Source: Actinomycetes bacterium
GTDB lineage: Bacteria; Actinomycetota; Actinomycetes; Jiangellales; Jiangellaceae
Assembly (NCBI GenBank): GCA_021793295.1
Contig: JAJYTA010000012.1
Location: 1-48,152, forward strand
Direction of reading: 5' to 3'
Length of the DNA stretch: 48,152 nucleotides
In this document: positions 7,022 to 14,656 of the stretch, one piece after another
How positions within the stretch are numbered: position 1 is the first letter of the stretch
Layout: the number at the start of each line of letters is the position of its first letter
Notes under the pieces: model-generated
Database searches by the model: none
What the model saw: only the letters and a program-made list of their open reading frames with translations
Told to the model about the DNA's origin: nothing
Made by a program: the position numbers and the translations under genes

Positions 7022-8098
7022 CTATGCCGGGTAGACACTGATCTCGCTGGCCTTCACCGACGCCCACACCTGCGCGCCCGGCGCGAGATCCAGGTCGGCC
7101 ACCGCCAGCGGCGTGACGTCGGCCAGCACGGAGACCGCGCCGGTCGCCGTCACGCGGACCAGGTCGCCGTGTGCCTCCACGTCGTGCACGGTGACCGGCC
7201 AGACGTTACGCGCCGATCCGTCGGGACGTGTCGGACTCAGCGTCACCGCGGCCGGCGCGAAGGCGATGTGGACCGGGCCGTGCGCGTCGTGGGCCAGGGT
7301 CACCGACGCGGTGCCGTCCGCCGCGCCGTCGCCGGAGCGGCTCACCTCGGCCACCCGGCCGGTTGCGGTGGCACGCAGGAGATTCAGCCCCACGAGCCGA
7401 GCGACGTACTCCGTGCGCGGCCGTCCGGCGACCTCGGCCGGGGTGCCCTCTTGGACGACCCGGCCGCGTTCGATCACCACCATGCGATCGCCGAGCACCA
7501 TCGCCTCCAGCGGGTCGTGGGTGACCACGACCGCGCACCCGTCGTAGCCGGCGAGGTGCCGGCGTAGCTGCGCACGCACCGCCGGACGGGTGCCGGCGTC
7601 GAGCGCCGCCAGCGGCTCGTCCAGCAGGAGCAGCCGGGGCTCGACGATCAGTGCCCGGGCCAGCGCCACCCGTTGCGCCTGCCCACCGGACAACGACGCG
7701 GGGCGGCGACGCTCATAGCCGAGTAGGTCCATCCGGCGCAGCCACTCACGTGCCCGCGCTCGCGCCTCGGCGCGAGCGACTCCCCTGGCCCGAAGGCCGA
7801 AGGCCACGTTCTCGAGGACGTTCAGGCGGGGAAACAGCAGATAGTCCTGGACGACGATGCCCACTCGGCGGTCCTGCGAACGCACATGTACATCGCCTGC
7901 GACATCGTCGAGCACGATGTCGTCGAGCACGACTCGCCCGGCCTGAGGACGCAGCAAACCTGCGAGCACGTCAAGAACGGTCGACTTGCCCGCCCCGTTC
8001 GGTCCGATCAGGGCAACCACCTGCCCGGCGGGCACCTCGAGGGAGACCTGCGCGTCCAGATCACCGCGCGTGAGCTCGATCTCGGCATGCAGGCTCAT
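7022..8098 (-). CDS. modC: Molybdate ABC transporter ATP-binding protein
   Basis: A 358-residue ATPase. Walker A is GPNGAGKST (32-40), followed by a Q-loop at 81-85, the ABC signature LSGGQAQR (136-143), Walker B LLLLDEP (Asp160/Glu161) and the switch histidine in VVVTHD. The C-terminal third (about 230-358) is a TOBE/Mop-like domain ending with VWASVKASEISVYP, the hallmark separating ModC from other importers. It energises molybdate (or tungstate) uptake through ModB. It overlaps modB by 4 bp and completes the order regulator-modA-modB-modC. Molybdate repression is likely through the Mop/HTH protein encoded first. Confidence 0.95.
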   Translation of the reverse strand: MSLHAEIELTRGDLDAQVSLEVPAGQVVALIGPNGAGKSTVLDVLAGLLRPQAGRVVLDDIVLDDVAGDVHVRSQDRRVGIVVQDYLLFPRLNVLENVAFGLRARGVARAEARARAREWLRRMDLLGYERRRPASLSGGQAQRVALARALIVEPRLLLLDEPLAALDAGTRPAVRAQLRRHLAGYDGCAVVVTHDPLEAMVLGDRMVVIERGRVVQEGTPAEVAGRPRTEYVARLVGLNLLRATATGRVAEVSRSGDGAADGTASVTLAHDAHGPVHIAFAPAAVTLSPTRPDGSARNVWPVTVHDVEAHGDLVRVTATGAVSVLADVTPLAVADLDLAPGAQVWASVKASEISVYPA

Positions 8099-8901
8099 GC
8101 GGTGCCCACCCAGTGCCGGCGCAAACCCACCAGGATGCCCACCGAGACCACGATCATGAGCAGGCTCAACACGATCGCCGTGTCGGTGTCACCGGAGCCG
8201 ATCGCCACGTAGGCCTCCAGCGGAAGCGTGCGCGTGGTACCGGGGAAACTGCCGGCGAAGGTCACCGTCGCGCCGAACTCGCCCAGCGCGCGGGCCCAGC
8301 ACAGCACCGCGCCGGCCAAGACGCCCGGTGCCACCGAGGGAAGAGTCACCCGGCGAAACGTCGTCCACGCCGACGCCCCCAGAGTGGCTGCCACGTCGTC
8401 GTAGCGGCGATCCGACGTGCGCAACGCGCCTTCGACGGCGACCACCAGGAACGGCATCGCCACGAAGGCCTGGGCCATCACCACACCGGCGGTGGTGAAC
8501 GGCAGACTCACGCCGAACGTCTCGTCCAGCCAGCCGCCGACGACACCGCGTCGGCCGAACGCCATGAGCAGCGCGATCCCCCCGATGACCGGCGGCAGCA
8601 CCAACGGGACGGTCACCACCCCGCGCAACAACGACCGGCCGGGCCACGCCGTGCGTGCGAGCACCCACGCGATGGGTACCCCACACACCAGGCACACCAC
8701 CGTGGCCACCGTGGCTGTCACCAGCGACAGCCGCACGGCGGTGAGCACGTCGGCCGACGACAGAATCGCTGGTAGACGTCCCCACGGCGCCCGTACCAGC
8801 AACCCGGCCATGGGCAGGACGAGGAGCGCGAGACCGAGCAGGGACGGCACCAGCAGCACCACCGGAACCCGTCCGTCGCGGGGCCGCCGCACTCGTCTCA
8901 C
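8095..8901 (-). CDS. modB: Molybdate ABC transporter permease
   Basis: A 268-residue integral membrane protein with about five to six hydrophobic helices starting at residue 12. It carries the cytoplasmic EAA-type loop DDVAATLGASAWTTFRRVTLPSVAPG (about 168-193) that docks on the ATPase. The conserved WARALGEFGATVTFAGSFPGTTRTLPLEAY segment near the C-terminus is characteristic of ModB/CysW-type permeases. It forms the molybdate channel in the cytoplasmic membrane. Both ends overlap neighbouring genes by 4 bp, so expression is coupled. Confidence 0.95.
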   Translation of the reverse strand: MRRVRRPRDGRVPVVLLVPSLLGLALLVLPMAGLLVRAPWGRLPAILSSADVLTAVRLSLVTATVATVVCLVCGVPIAWVLARTAWPGRSLLRGVVTVPLVLPPVIGGIALLMAFGRRGVVGGWLDETFGVSLPFTTAGVVMAQAFVAMPFLVVAVEGALRTSDRRYDDVAATLGASAWTTFRRVTLPSVAPGVLAGAVLCWARALGEFGATVTFAGSFPGTTRTLPLEAYVAIGSGDTDTAIVLSLLMIVVSVGILVGLRRHWVGTA

Positions 8902-9650
8902 GGGACGAGAAACCCAGCCTCGCCGAGCACGTCCCGGCCGAGTTCACCCACGACAGCATCCACCACCATCTGTGCTCCTTCAGGGTTGCGCGCCTCGGCC
9001 AGCACACCGATCGGGTAATCGTTGACCACACTGTCCGACTCCGCGACCTCGACCATCTCCACCGCATCGTCGGCTGCTACCGCGTCGGTCCGGTAGATCA
9101 GCCCAGCGTCGGCCTCACCCAAGGTCAGCAACGCGACGGTTTCCTTGACGTCGGTGGTCAGGGTGTCCGCCGCGGCGTCGACGCCGGCGGCGTCGAGCAA
9201 CGCCGCTGTTGCGGCACCGCAGGGAACGTGTGGCTCGCACAGCGCGATCCGCAACTCGCCGCGGGCGAGATCGACCAGACCGGTGACCTCGCCGGGGTTG
9301 CCCGCCGGGACGGCCAGGGCCAGCTGGTTGCGCGCGAACACCTGCGGCTCGGCAGCCAGCATCCCGGCCGCGGTGGCGTTGTCCATGGTCACGGTGTTGG
9401 CCGTGGCGAGCACGTCGGCCGGAGCACCGGCGATCACCTGCTCGACCAGGCCGGAGCTGGGACCGAAGGAGAACGTGACGTCGAGATCCGGGTAGTCCTC
9501 GGCCAATCGCTCGCCGAGCGCCTCGAACGGCTCGGTGAGCGAAGCCGCGGCCAGCACCGTCACCTCGCCGCCCCGCTCCGGCTCGTCGTCGGCACAGCCG
9601 GTCACGATGATCGCGGCTGCCAGGACGGACACCAACCGCACACCCCTCAT
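8898..9650 (-). CDS. modA: Molybdate-binding lipoprotein
   Basis: A 250-residue periplasmic-type binding protein anchored as a lipoprotein. It has a signal peptide with lipobox VTGC (Cys19), then EVTVLAAASLTEPFEALG, the standard ModA start with the oxyanion-binding AASL serine. GPSSGLVEQVIAGAPADVLATA supplies the second serine site. The C-terminal DAGLIYRTDAVAADDAVEMVEV and YPIGVLAEARNPEGAQ blocks are also typical. It captures molybdate or tungstate outside the membrane and delivers it to ModB. It overlaps the regulator gene and modB by 4 bp each. Confidence 0.95.
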   Translation of the reverse strand: MRGVRLVSVLAAAIIVTGCADDEPERGGEVTVLAAASLTEPFEALGERLAEDYPDLDVTFSFGPSSGLVEQVIAGAPADVLATANTVTMDNATAAGMLAAEPQVFARNQLALAVPAGNPGEVTGLVDLARGELRIALCEPHVPCGAATAALLDAAGVDAAADTLTTDVKETVALLTLGEADAGLIYRTDAVAADDAVEMVEVAESDSVVNDYPIGVLAEARNPEGAQMVVDAVVGELGRDVLGEAGFLVP

Positions 9651-10051
9651 CGGTGATCACCGGGCAGGTCGATGACGACGTTCGTGGCCTTCACCGACGC
9701 GATGGCCGCCACACCCACGGCCAAGCCCAACTCGTCGACGGCCTCCGCGCTGAGCAGGGAGACCACCCGATGTGGACCGGCTTGGATCTCCACTTGCGCC
9801 ATCACGGTGTCTTTGCGGACAGCGACGACGACGCCCGGAAAGTGGTTGCGCGCGGACTCCCGCGGCACCGGCAGTGCCGACTCACTCGGCACGATCTCTC
9901 GGGCGACCCGGGCGAGCTCCACACCGTCGACGACCATCCGGCCGGCGTCGTCCTGGCTCAGCTCCACCTTCCCGGTGTCGGCCCAGCGGCGCAGCGAGTC
10001 GTCGCTGATACCGAGGATGCGAGCTGCCTCGGATACCCGAAAATGCGGCAT
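9647..10051 (-). CDS. Molybdate-responsive regulator, MerR-type HTH plus Mop domain
   Basis: A 134-residue protein. The N-terminal third is a MerR/excisionase-type helix-turn-helix (FRVSEAARILGISDDSLRRWADTGKV, 4-29). The C-terminal 65 residues are a single TOBE/Mop molybdate-binding module ending GVAAIASVKATNVVIDLPG, the canonical Mop signature. It heads the modABC operon and overlaps modA by 4 bp. It probably senses molybdate and represses the operon, a job done by ModE in proteobacteria. The start is the ATG giving MPHFRVSEAA; upstream sequence in the same frame is not credible protein. A CCCGCA/TGCGGG inverted repeat lies 16 bp before the start. Confidence 0.85.
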   Translation of the reverse strand: MPHFRVSEAARILGISDDSLRRWADTGKVELSQDDAGRMVVDGVELARVAREIVPSESALPVPRESARNHFPGVVVAVRKDTVMAQVEIQAGPHRVVSLLSAEAVDELGLAVGVAAIASVKATNVVIDLPGDHR

Positions 10052-10066
10052 GAAATCGAGATTACA

Positions 10067-10080
10067 CCCGCAGATGCGGG
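10067..10080. promoter_or_regulatory. Inverted repeat upstream of the molybdate operon
   Basis: CCCGCA-GA-TGCGGG is a perfect 6-bp inverted repeat just upstream of the Mop/HTH regulator start and inside its leader or promoter. It is a candidate operator for autoregulation. It does not resemble the E. coli ModE box. In GC-rich DNA a 6-bp repeat could also arise by chance. Confidence 0.3.
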
Positions 10081-10100
10081 AGATTCGCGGTGATTCGACG

Positions 10101-10853
10101 TCAGTGGTCGAACATCGAGCCCAGCGACTGCCGCGGCGGGCGGACCGTGATCTCGCCCAGCAGAACGAAGCCACGCACCCGATACACCGGCGCGCCCGGC
10201 GTCGGTTCGGAGCGAAGCTTCATCTTGCGGTCACCGAGGATGTTCGCGCCTTGCTCCATCCGTACGTCGATGCCTTCAGGCACGATCAACGTCACGTTGC
10301 CCAGGACCACACCGGCATAGATGTCGACTTCACCCGAGCGCACGATCGCCTCGGAGAAGTCGAGGACCACCTCGCCGAGCACGGTCGTGACGTCGATGCG
10401 CGCCGGAACCTCCCAGCGGCCCTTGCGCTTCTCGGTACTCAGCACCGCGGTGATGCGCTCGCTCGGCCGCGCCGGCGCCGCCGATGCCTGGGTCTGCGCC
10501 GGGTACGCCGAGCCCGCCTGCTGTGCGGCCGCTCCATCAGAGGCGCTGGGTTGCCACTGCGTGGTGCTCGACCCGCCGGGAATCGGGTAGGGCCCCTGCG
10601 GCAGGTCGCGGGTGATGGGTTGCAGATCGCCGTAGGTGCGGGCCTTGAACGTGGCGTCGAGACGCTCCTCTAGCTCGGTCAAGGTGAGTCGTCCGTCGGT
10701 CGCCGCCTGGCGCAGCGCCTCGGCCACCCGCTCCCGGTCGACGTCGGAACAGCGCAGGTCAGCGCCGCTGCGAACGTCGGGCAGTTCCACCCCGGGATGA
10801 GGGCTGGGCGAGACGTCCGGCGCCGGCTTCGGATGGTCGGGCACCTCGCTCAT
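10101..10853 (-). CDS. DUF1707 and cell-wall-active (LiaF-like) domain protein
   Basis: A 250-residue protein. The DUF1707 domain (about 30-88) contains LRCSDVDRERVAEALRQAATDGRLTLTELEERLDATFKARTYGDLQPITRDLP, a SHOCT-like helical module. A Pro/Ala/Gln-rich linker (about 89-130) leads to a beta-rich C-terminal domain (about 135-250) with VTTVLGEVVLDFSEAI, DIYAGVVLGNVTLIVPEGIDV and VRGFVLLGEITV. These repeated 'VxLGxVxL' strands match the LiaF C-terminal (cell-wall-active antibiotic response) family. No membrane helix is seen. It overlaps its paralogue by 4 bp, and the two likely work together in envelope-stress signalling; that is inference from the family. Confidence 0.82.
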   Translation of the reverse strand: MSEVPDHPKPAPDVSPSPHPGVELPDVRSGADLRCSDVDRERVAEALRQAATDGRLTLTELEERLDATFKARTYGDLQPITRDLPQGPYPIPGGSSTTQWQPSASDGAAAQQAGSAYPAQTQASAAPARPSERITAVLSTEKRKGRWEVPARIDVTTVLGEVVLDFSEAIVRSGEVDIYAGVVLGNVTLIVPEGIDVRMEQGANILGDRKMKLRSEPTPGAPVYRVRGFVLLGEITVRPPRQSLGSMFDH

Positions 10854-11509
10854 TTCTCTCCGATCGACTTACGCTGCACATTGACGCCACCGAATACCGC
10901 CTTGCCGGACACCCGCAGCACCGGCGCTTGGCTGGGCGGTTGCCGCGTACTGGCATTGTCGGCGAAACCGCCGAACACGCCGTCGCCGTCGACGTCCACC
11001 CGGATGTCGTCAGGCACGATGATGTTGACCCCGCCGAACACGGCCTTCGCCCGGATGTGGACCTCGCGCGTCTCAAGCTGCGCCTCGCGAAGATCGAGTT
11101 CGACACCACCGAACACGGCCTTGACCCGGTAGTCGGACGGCACCACCCACTGACCACGCCGAAGCAAGCCGGAGAACACGGCCTTGCCTTCGCGACGGGC
11201 CGGCCGCCCTCCCACCCGGCCGCTGGGCACCGGATCCGCCGACGGCGCAGCCGCAGGCGGGTGCACCGGGGCCGGCGCGTCGGGCAATGCGTCCGGCAGG
11301 TCACGCACGACCGGCTCGAGCTCGCCATAGGTCTTGGCGGCGTACAACGCGTCGATACGTTCGTGGAGTTCGGCCAGGCTCAGCCGACCGTCCGACGCGG
11401 CCTGGCGCAGCACGTCGGCGATGCGGTCACGATCGGCGTCGGACGCCCGCATCGCACGTTGGTCTCGAGTCTCCTCCACAACTGACGACCTTAGCAACGA
11501 CTCACCCAT
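10850..11509 (-). CDS. DUF1707 protein with repeated KAVFGGV strands
   Basis: A 219-residue paralogue of the next gene. The DUF1707 domain (about 19-72) starts MRASDADRDRIADVLRQAAS. The C-terminal part contains the motif KAVFGGV or close variants five times (109-114, 130-136, 155-161, about 177-182, 203-209), separated by 20-45 residues. The repeats fit rungs of a beta-solenoid-like LiaF C-terminal domain. No signal peptide or membrane helix is visible. It is transcribed with the downstream paralogue (4-bp overlap). Met20 (start 11452) is a possible alternative start, because a GAGGAG lies upstream of it. Confidence 0.8.
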   Translation of the reverse strand: MGESLLRSSVVEETRDQRAMRASDADRDRIADVLRQAASDGRLSLAELHERIDALYAAKTYGELEPVVRDLPDALPDAPAPVHPPAAAPSADPVPSGRVGGRPARREGKAVFSGLLRRGQWVVPSDYRVKAVFGGVELDLREAQLETREVHIRAKAVFGGVNIIVPDDIRVDVDGDGVFGGFADNASTRQPPSQAPVLRVSGKAVFGGVNVQRKSIGEK

Positions 11510-11511
11510 CC

Positions 11512-11543
11512 CGGGGGAGGAGAAAACCCTGACATCTCCCCCG
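11512..11543 (-). terminator. Possible terminator of the sugar importer operon
   Basis: CGGGGGAG and CTCCCCCG form an 8-bp stem with a 16-nt loop, 27 bp beyond the importer ATPase stop. There is no U-tract, so it is only a weak candidate. Confidence 0.3.
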
Positions 11544-11569
11544 TGCGGACTGCGTGAGCACCTGCCCGG

Positions 11570-12820
11570 TCAGCCCTGCGCGCTGCCGTCCGCGGACTCG
11601 TCCACGGCCGCTGCGGACGCATCACCGGCCGGTGCTTTCGCCGCCCCGTTGCCGGAGCTCTGGGCGACGGTCAGGTTGGTGCCCGACGCGGGATCGAACA
11701 CGTGCACCTTGCGAAGGTCGAGCCAGAGCTGGGCGGTGGAGCCCTCGGGGATACGGCTCGTGGCGTCGAGCGAGACCACCAACTGGGTGCGCATCGCTTC
11801 GCTGTCCAGCTCACGCTCCAAGTCGGCGAGCTGGGCGCTGATGTCGTCCGGGGCCTCGTAGGGGACGTAGGCGTACTGTTCGTTGCCCAGCCATTCGATG
11901 ACGTCGACGTGGGCCTCGAACTCCACCCCGTGGTCGCGGATGGTCTCCGAAACCACGGCCGCGTCTTCGAACGCCTCCGGACGCGCGCCGAGCAGGACGA
12001 TCTCGTGTCCGGACAGGTCCGGCCGCTTGCCCTCCGGCAACCGCCATTGCCCGAACGGGGTGTGCAGTTCGTCGCGTTCGACGGTGGCCGGGATGAAGTT
12101 CATCGGCGGCGAGCCGATGAAGCCCGCGACGAACAGGTTCACCGGGCGTTCGTAGAGCTCGCGCGGCGAGGCGACCTGCTGCAGGACACCCTTACGCAGC
12201 ACCGCCACCCGATCGCCCAGCGTCATCGCTTCGACTTGGTCATGCGTGACGTACACCGTGGTGATGCCCAGTCGTTTCTGCAGCCGCGAGATCTCGGTGC
12301 GCATCTGCCCACGCAGCTTCGCGTCGAGGTTGGACAACGGCTCGTCGAACAGGAACGCCTGCGCCTCGCGCACGATCGCGCGCCCCATCGCCACCCGCTG
12401 GCGCTGACCACCGGAGAGGTTGGCCGGCTTCCGGTCCAGATGCTCGGTCAGCTCCAGCAGCTCCGCGGCGTGGCGGACCCGCTCGTCGACCTCCGAGTCC
12501 GGCGCCTTGGCCAGGCGCAACGGGAAGGCGATGTTCTCGTAGACCGTCAGGTGCGGGTAGAGCGCGTAGTTCTGGAACACCATCGACAGGTTGCGATCAC
12601 GCGGGGCCTTCTCGTTCACCCGCTCGCCACCGATCAGCAACTCGCCGCTGGTGATGTCCTCCAGCCCGACGATCATCCGCAGCAGGGTCGACTTGCCGCA
12701 TCCCGACGGGCCGACCAGGATGACGAACTCGCCATCGGCGATGTCGAGGTTGACGTCTTTGACCGCCCGGTAGCCGTCACCGTACTGCTTGTTGATGTTC
12801 TTCAGCGTGATAGCCGCCAT
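11570..12820 (-). CDS. Sugar ABC transporter ATPase (UgpC/MsmK/SugC type)
   Basis: A 416-residue ATPase. Walker A is GPSGCGKST (37-45), the Q-loop VFQNYALYPH (81-90), the signature LSGGQRQR (135-142) and Walker B FLFDEP (Asp159/Glu160), with the switch histidine in VYVTHD. A regulatory TOBE/OB region starts near residue 240 (GSPPMNFIPATV). The C-terminal 30 residues are a Gly/Ala/Ser/Asp-rich tail not needed for function. It powers the two permeases encoded upstream. Such ATPases can serve several carbohydrate importers. Gene order binding protein-permease-permease-ATPase matches the mycobacterial trehalose importer LpqY-SugABC, so a disaccharide such as trehalose is a fair guess. Confidence 0.93.
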   Translation of the reverse strand: MAAITLKNINKQYGDGYRAVKDVNLDIADGEFVILVGPSGCGKSTLLRMIVGLEDITSGELLIGGERVNEKAPRDRNLSMVFQNYALYPHLTVYENIAFPLRLAKAPDSEVDERVRHAAELLELTEHLDRKPANLSGGQRQRVAMGRAIVREAQAFLFDEPLSNLDAKLRGQMRTEISRLQKRLGITTVYVTHDQVEAMTLGDRVAVLRKGVLQQVASPRELYERPVNLFVAGFIGSPPMNFIPATVERDELHTPFGQWRLPEGKRPDLSGHEIVLLGARPEAFEDAAVVSETIRDHGVEFEAHVDVIEWLGNEQYAYVPYEAPDDISAQLADLERELDSEAMRTQLVVSLDATSRIPEGSTAQLWLDLRKVHVFDPASGTNLTVAQSSGNGAAKAPAGDASAAAVDESADGSAQG

Positions 12821-12851
12821 GAGGTTGCTCCTCAGCAGTGTCGCGACGACG

Positions 12852-13703
12852 TCAGCCTTTGACGGCGCCTTGGGTGAGACCGGAGACGATCCGGCGTTGG
12901 AACAGCAGAACCAGCACCACGACCGGGATCGTCACGATGACGGCCGCGGCGGCGATCGACCCGGCCGGGTCCTCGAACTGCGAGGCTCCGGTGAAGAACG
13001 CCAACGCCGCCGGCACCGGACGTGCTCTCTCGGTGGAGGTCAGCGAGATGCCGTAGACGAAGTCGTTCCACGCGATGAAGAACGAGATGATCGCCGTGGT
13101 GAACACACCCGGCGCCGCGAGCGGCACGATGACCTTGCGGAAGGCTTGCCACGTGGTGGCGCCGTCGACCTGGGCCGCCTGTTCGAGCTCCCACGGGATC
13201 TGGCGGAAGAACGCCGACAACGTCCAGATCGAGATCGGCAGCGTCAACGACAGGTATGGGATGATCAATCCGGGCCAGGTGTCGTACAGGCCGATGTTGC
13301 GCCAGAGGTTGAACAACGGCGTCACGATCGAGATGACCGGGAAGATCGCCACGGCCAGCGCCGTCGTCAGGATCACGCGCTTGCCCGGGAAATCCAGCCG
13401 GGCGATCGCGTACGCCGCGAAAGTCGCCAGGACGACGGAGATGAACGTGGCGATCAGCGAGATCCCGATGGAGTTGCGCAGCGCGGACAAGAACAGCTCT
13501 TGAGCGTCACCGGCGAGGATGTTGTCGTAGTTCTCCCAGACCCAGCTCGTCGGCCAGAACCGCTTGCTGCCCAGGTCGCTGGGGGTCTTGAAGGACAGCG
13601 CGACGATCCACACGACCGGGAACAGCGCGTAGACGATCACCACGACACCGGCGATCCACCACAGGACCTTCTCGCGGGTCGGCAGATCCCTCTCGTCCAT
13701 CAC
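12852..13703 (-). CDS. Sugar ABC transporter permease, MalG/SugB type
   Basis: A 283-residue membrane protein with six predicted helices, the first at about 13-37. An EAA loop lies at about 180-200 (ELEQAAQVDGATTWQAFRKVIVPLAAPG) and the usual MalG-like IAWNDFVYG segment follows near residue 215. It forms half of the transmembrane channel with the upstream permease. The start overlaps that permease's stop by 4 bp, and 31 bp separate it from the ATPase gene. Confidence 0.92.
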   Translation of the reverse strand: MMDERDLPTREKVLWWIAGVVVIVYALFPVVWIVALSFKTPSDLGSKRFWPTSWVWENYDNILAGDAQELFLSALRNSIGISLIATFISVVLATFAAYAIARLDFPGKRVILTTALAVAIFPVISIVTPLFNLWRNIGLYDTWPGLIIPYLSLTLPISIWTLSAFFRQIPWELEQAAQVDGATTWQAFRKVIVPLAAPGVFTTAIISFFIAWNDFVYGISLTSTERARPVPAALAFFTGASQFEDPAGSIAAAAVIVTIPVVVLVLLFQRRIVSGLTQGAVKG

Positions 13704-14656
13704 CGCTCACCCCTCGCGCTGGCCAGGTCGACCTTGAACAACTTGATGAACGTGAAGCTGATGAGGACCACGCACAGGAACAGCAGCACCGACACCGCAG
13801 AGCCCAGCCCGATCTCCAGCCGGCTGATCGTCTGCCGGTAGGCCAGGAACGACACGACCTCGGTGTTGTTCGAGCCCTGGGTCATGATGAACACGTTGTC
13901 GAAGATCCGGAACGCATCCAGCGTGCGGAACAGCAGCGCGACCATGATCGCAGCCTTCATGTTCGGGATCGTGACCTTGTACATGCGCTGCCACCACGTC
14001 GCGCCGTCGACCTTCGCTGCCTCCTGCAGGTCCTCGGGTACCTGGGCCAGGCCGGCGAGCAGGAGCAGCGAGATGAACGGCGTCGTCTTCCAGATCTCCG
14101 ACGCGATGATCACCGTGACCGACGTGGAGAACTCGCCGAACCAGTTGGTGTCGGCACCGATGCCGGGCAGCCAGTCGAACCACGAGTTCACGAAACCGGT
14201 GCTGATGTCGAACGCGTAGAACCACGCGAACGCCGAGACGACGGTGATGATGGCGTACGGCACCAAGATCGCGGTACGCAGCACCGGGCGCAACGTTCGC
14301 AGCGCCCGGTGCATCACCAGGGCCAGCGCGAAGCCCAGCACTGCTTCGACGGCCACGGTGATGGCGGTGATCAGGACCGTCACCCCAACGGCCTGCCACC
14401 ACACGCTGTCGGTCAAGACCACCCAGTAGTTGCCGAGCCAGTTGAACTCGCGGGCGTCGGGGTCGGTGAGCCGGAACTGGAACAACGAGTCGTAGAACGC
14501 CTGGACGATCGGGTAGGCGGTCACCAGGAGCATGACGACGAAGGCCGGGCCGGCCAGCCACCATCCCAGGCGCCGCTCCGCTCTGGCGCGATCGCTGAGC
14601 GCGGCCGCCACGGCTTCCTGCTCAGCGGCGCTGTCCGGCACACGTGTCGTGGTCAT
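13700..14656 (-). CDS. Sugar ABC transporter permease, MalF/SugA type
   Basis: A 318-residue membrane protein. A charged cytoplasmic N-terminus of about 30 residues is followed by helix 1 (LAGPAFVVMLLVTAYPIVQAFYDSLF). The EAA loop near 215-240 reads VPEDLQEAAKVDGATWWQRMYKVTIPNMK. It pairs with the MalG-type permease as the sugar channel. The ATG overlaps the binding-protein stop in ATGA. The frame stays open 30 codons further upstream, but that part is antisense to nothing credible and overlaps the binding protein, so it was dropped. Confidence 0.92.
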   Translation of the reverse strand: MTTTRVPDSAAEQEAVAAALSDRARAERRLGWWLAGPAFVVMLLVTAYPIVQAFYDSLFQFRLTDPDAREFNWLGNYWVVLTDSVWWQAVGVTVLITAITVAVEAVLGFALALVMHRALRTLRPVLRTAILVPYAIITVVSAFAWFYAFDISTGFVNSWFDWLPGIGADTNWFGEFSTSVTVIIASEIWKTTPFISLLLLAGLAQVPEDLQEAAKVDGATWWQRMYKVTIPNMKAAIMVALLFRTLDAFRIFDNVFIMTQGSNNTEVVSFLAYRQTISRLEIGLGSAVSVLLFLCVVLISFTFIKLFKVDLASARGER

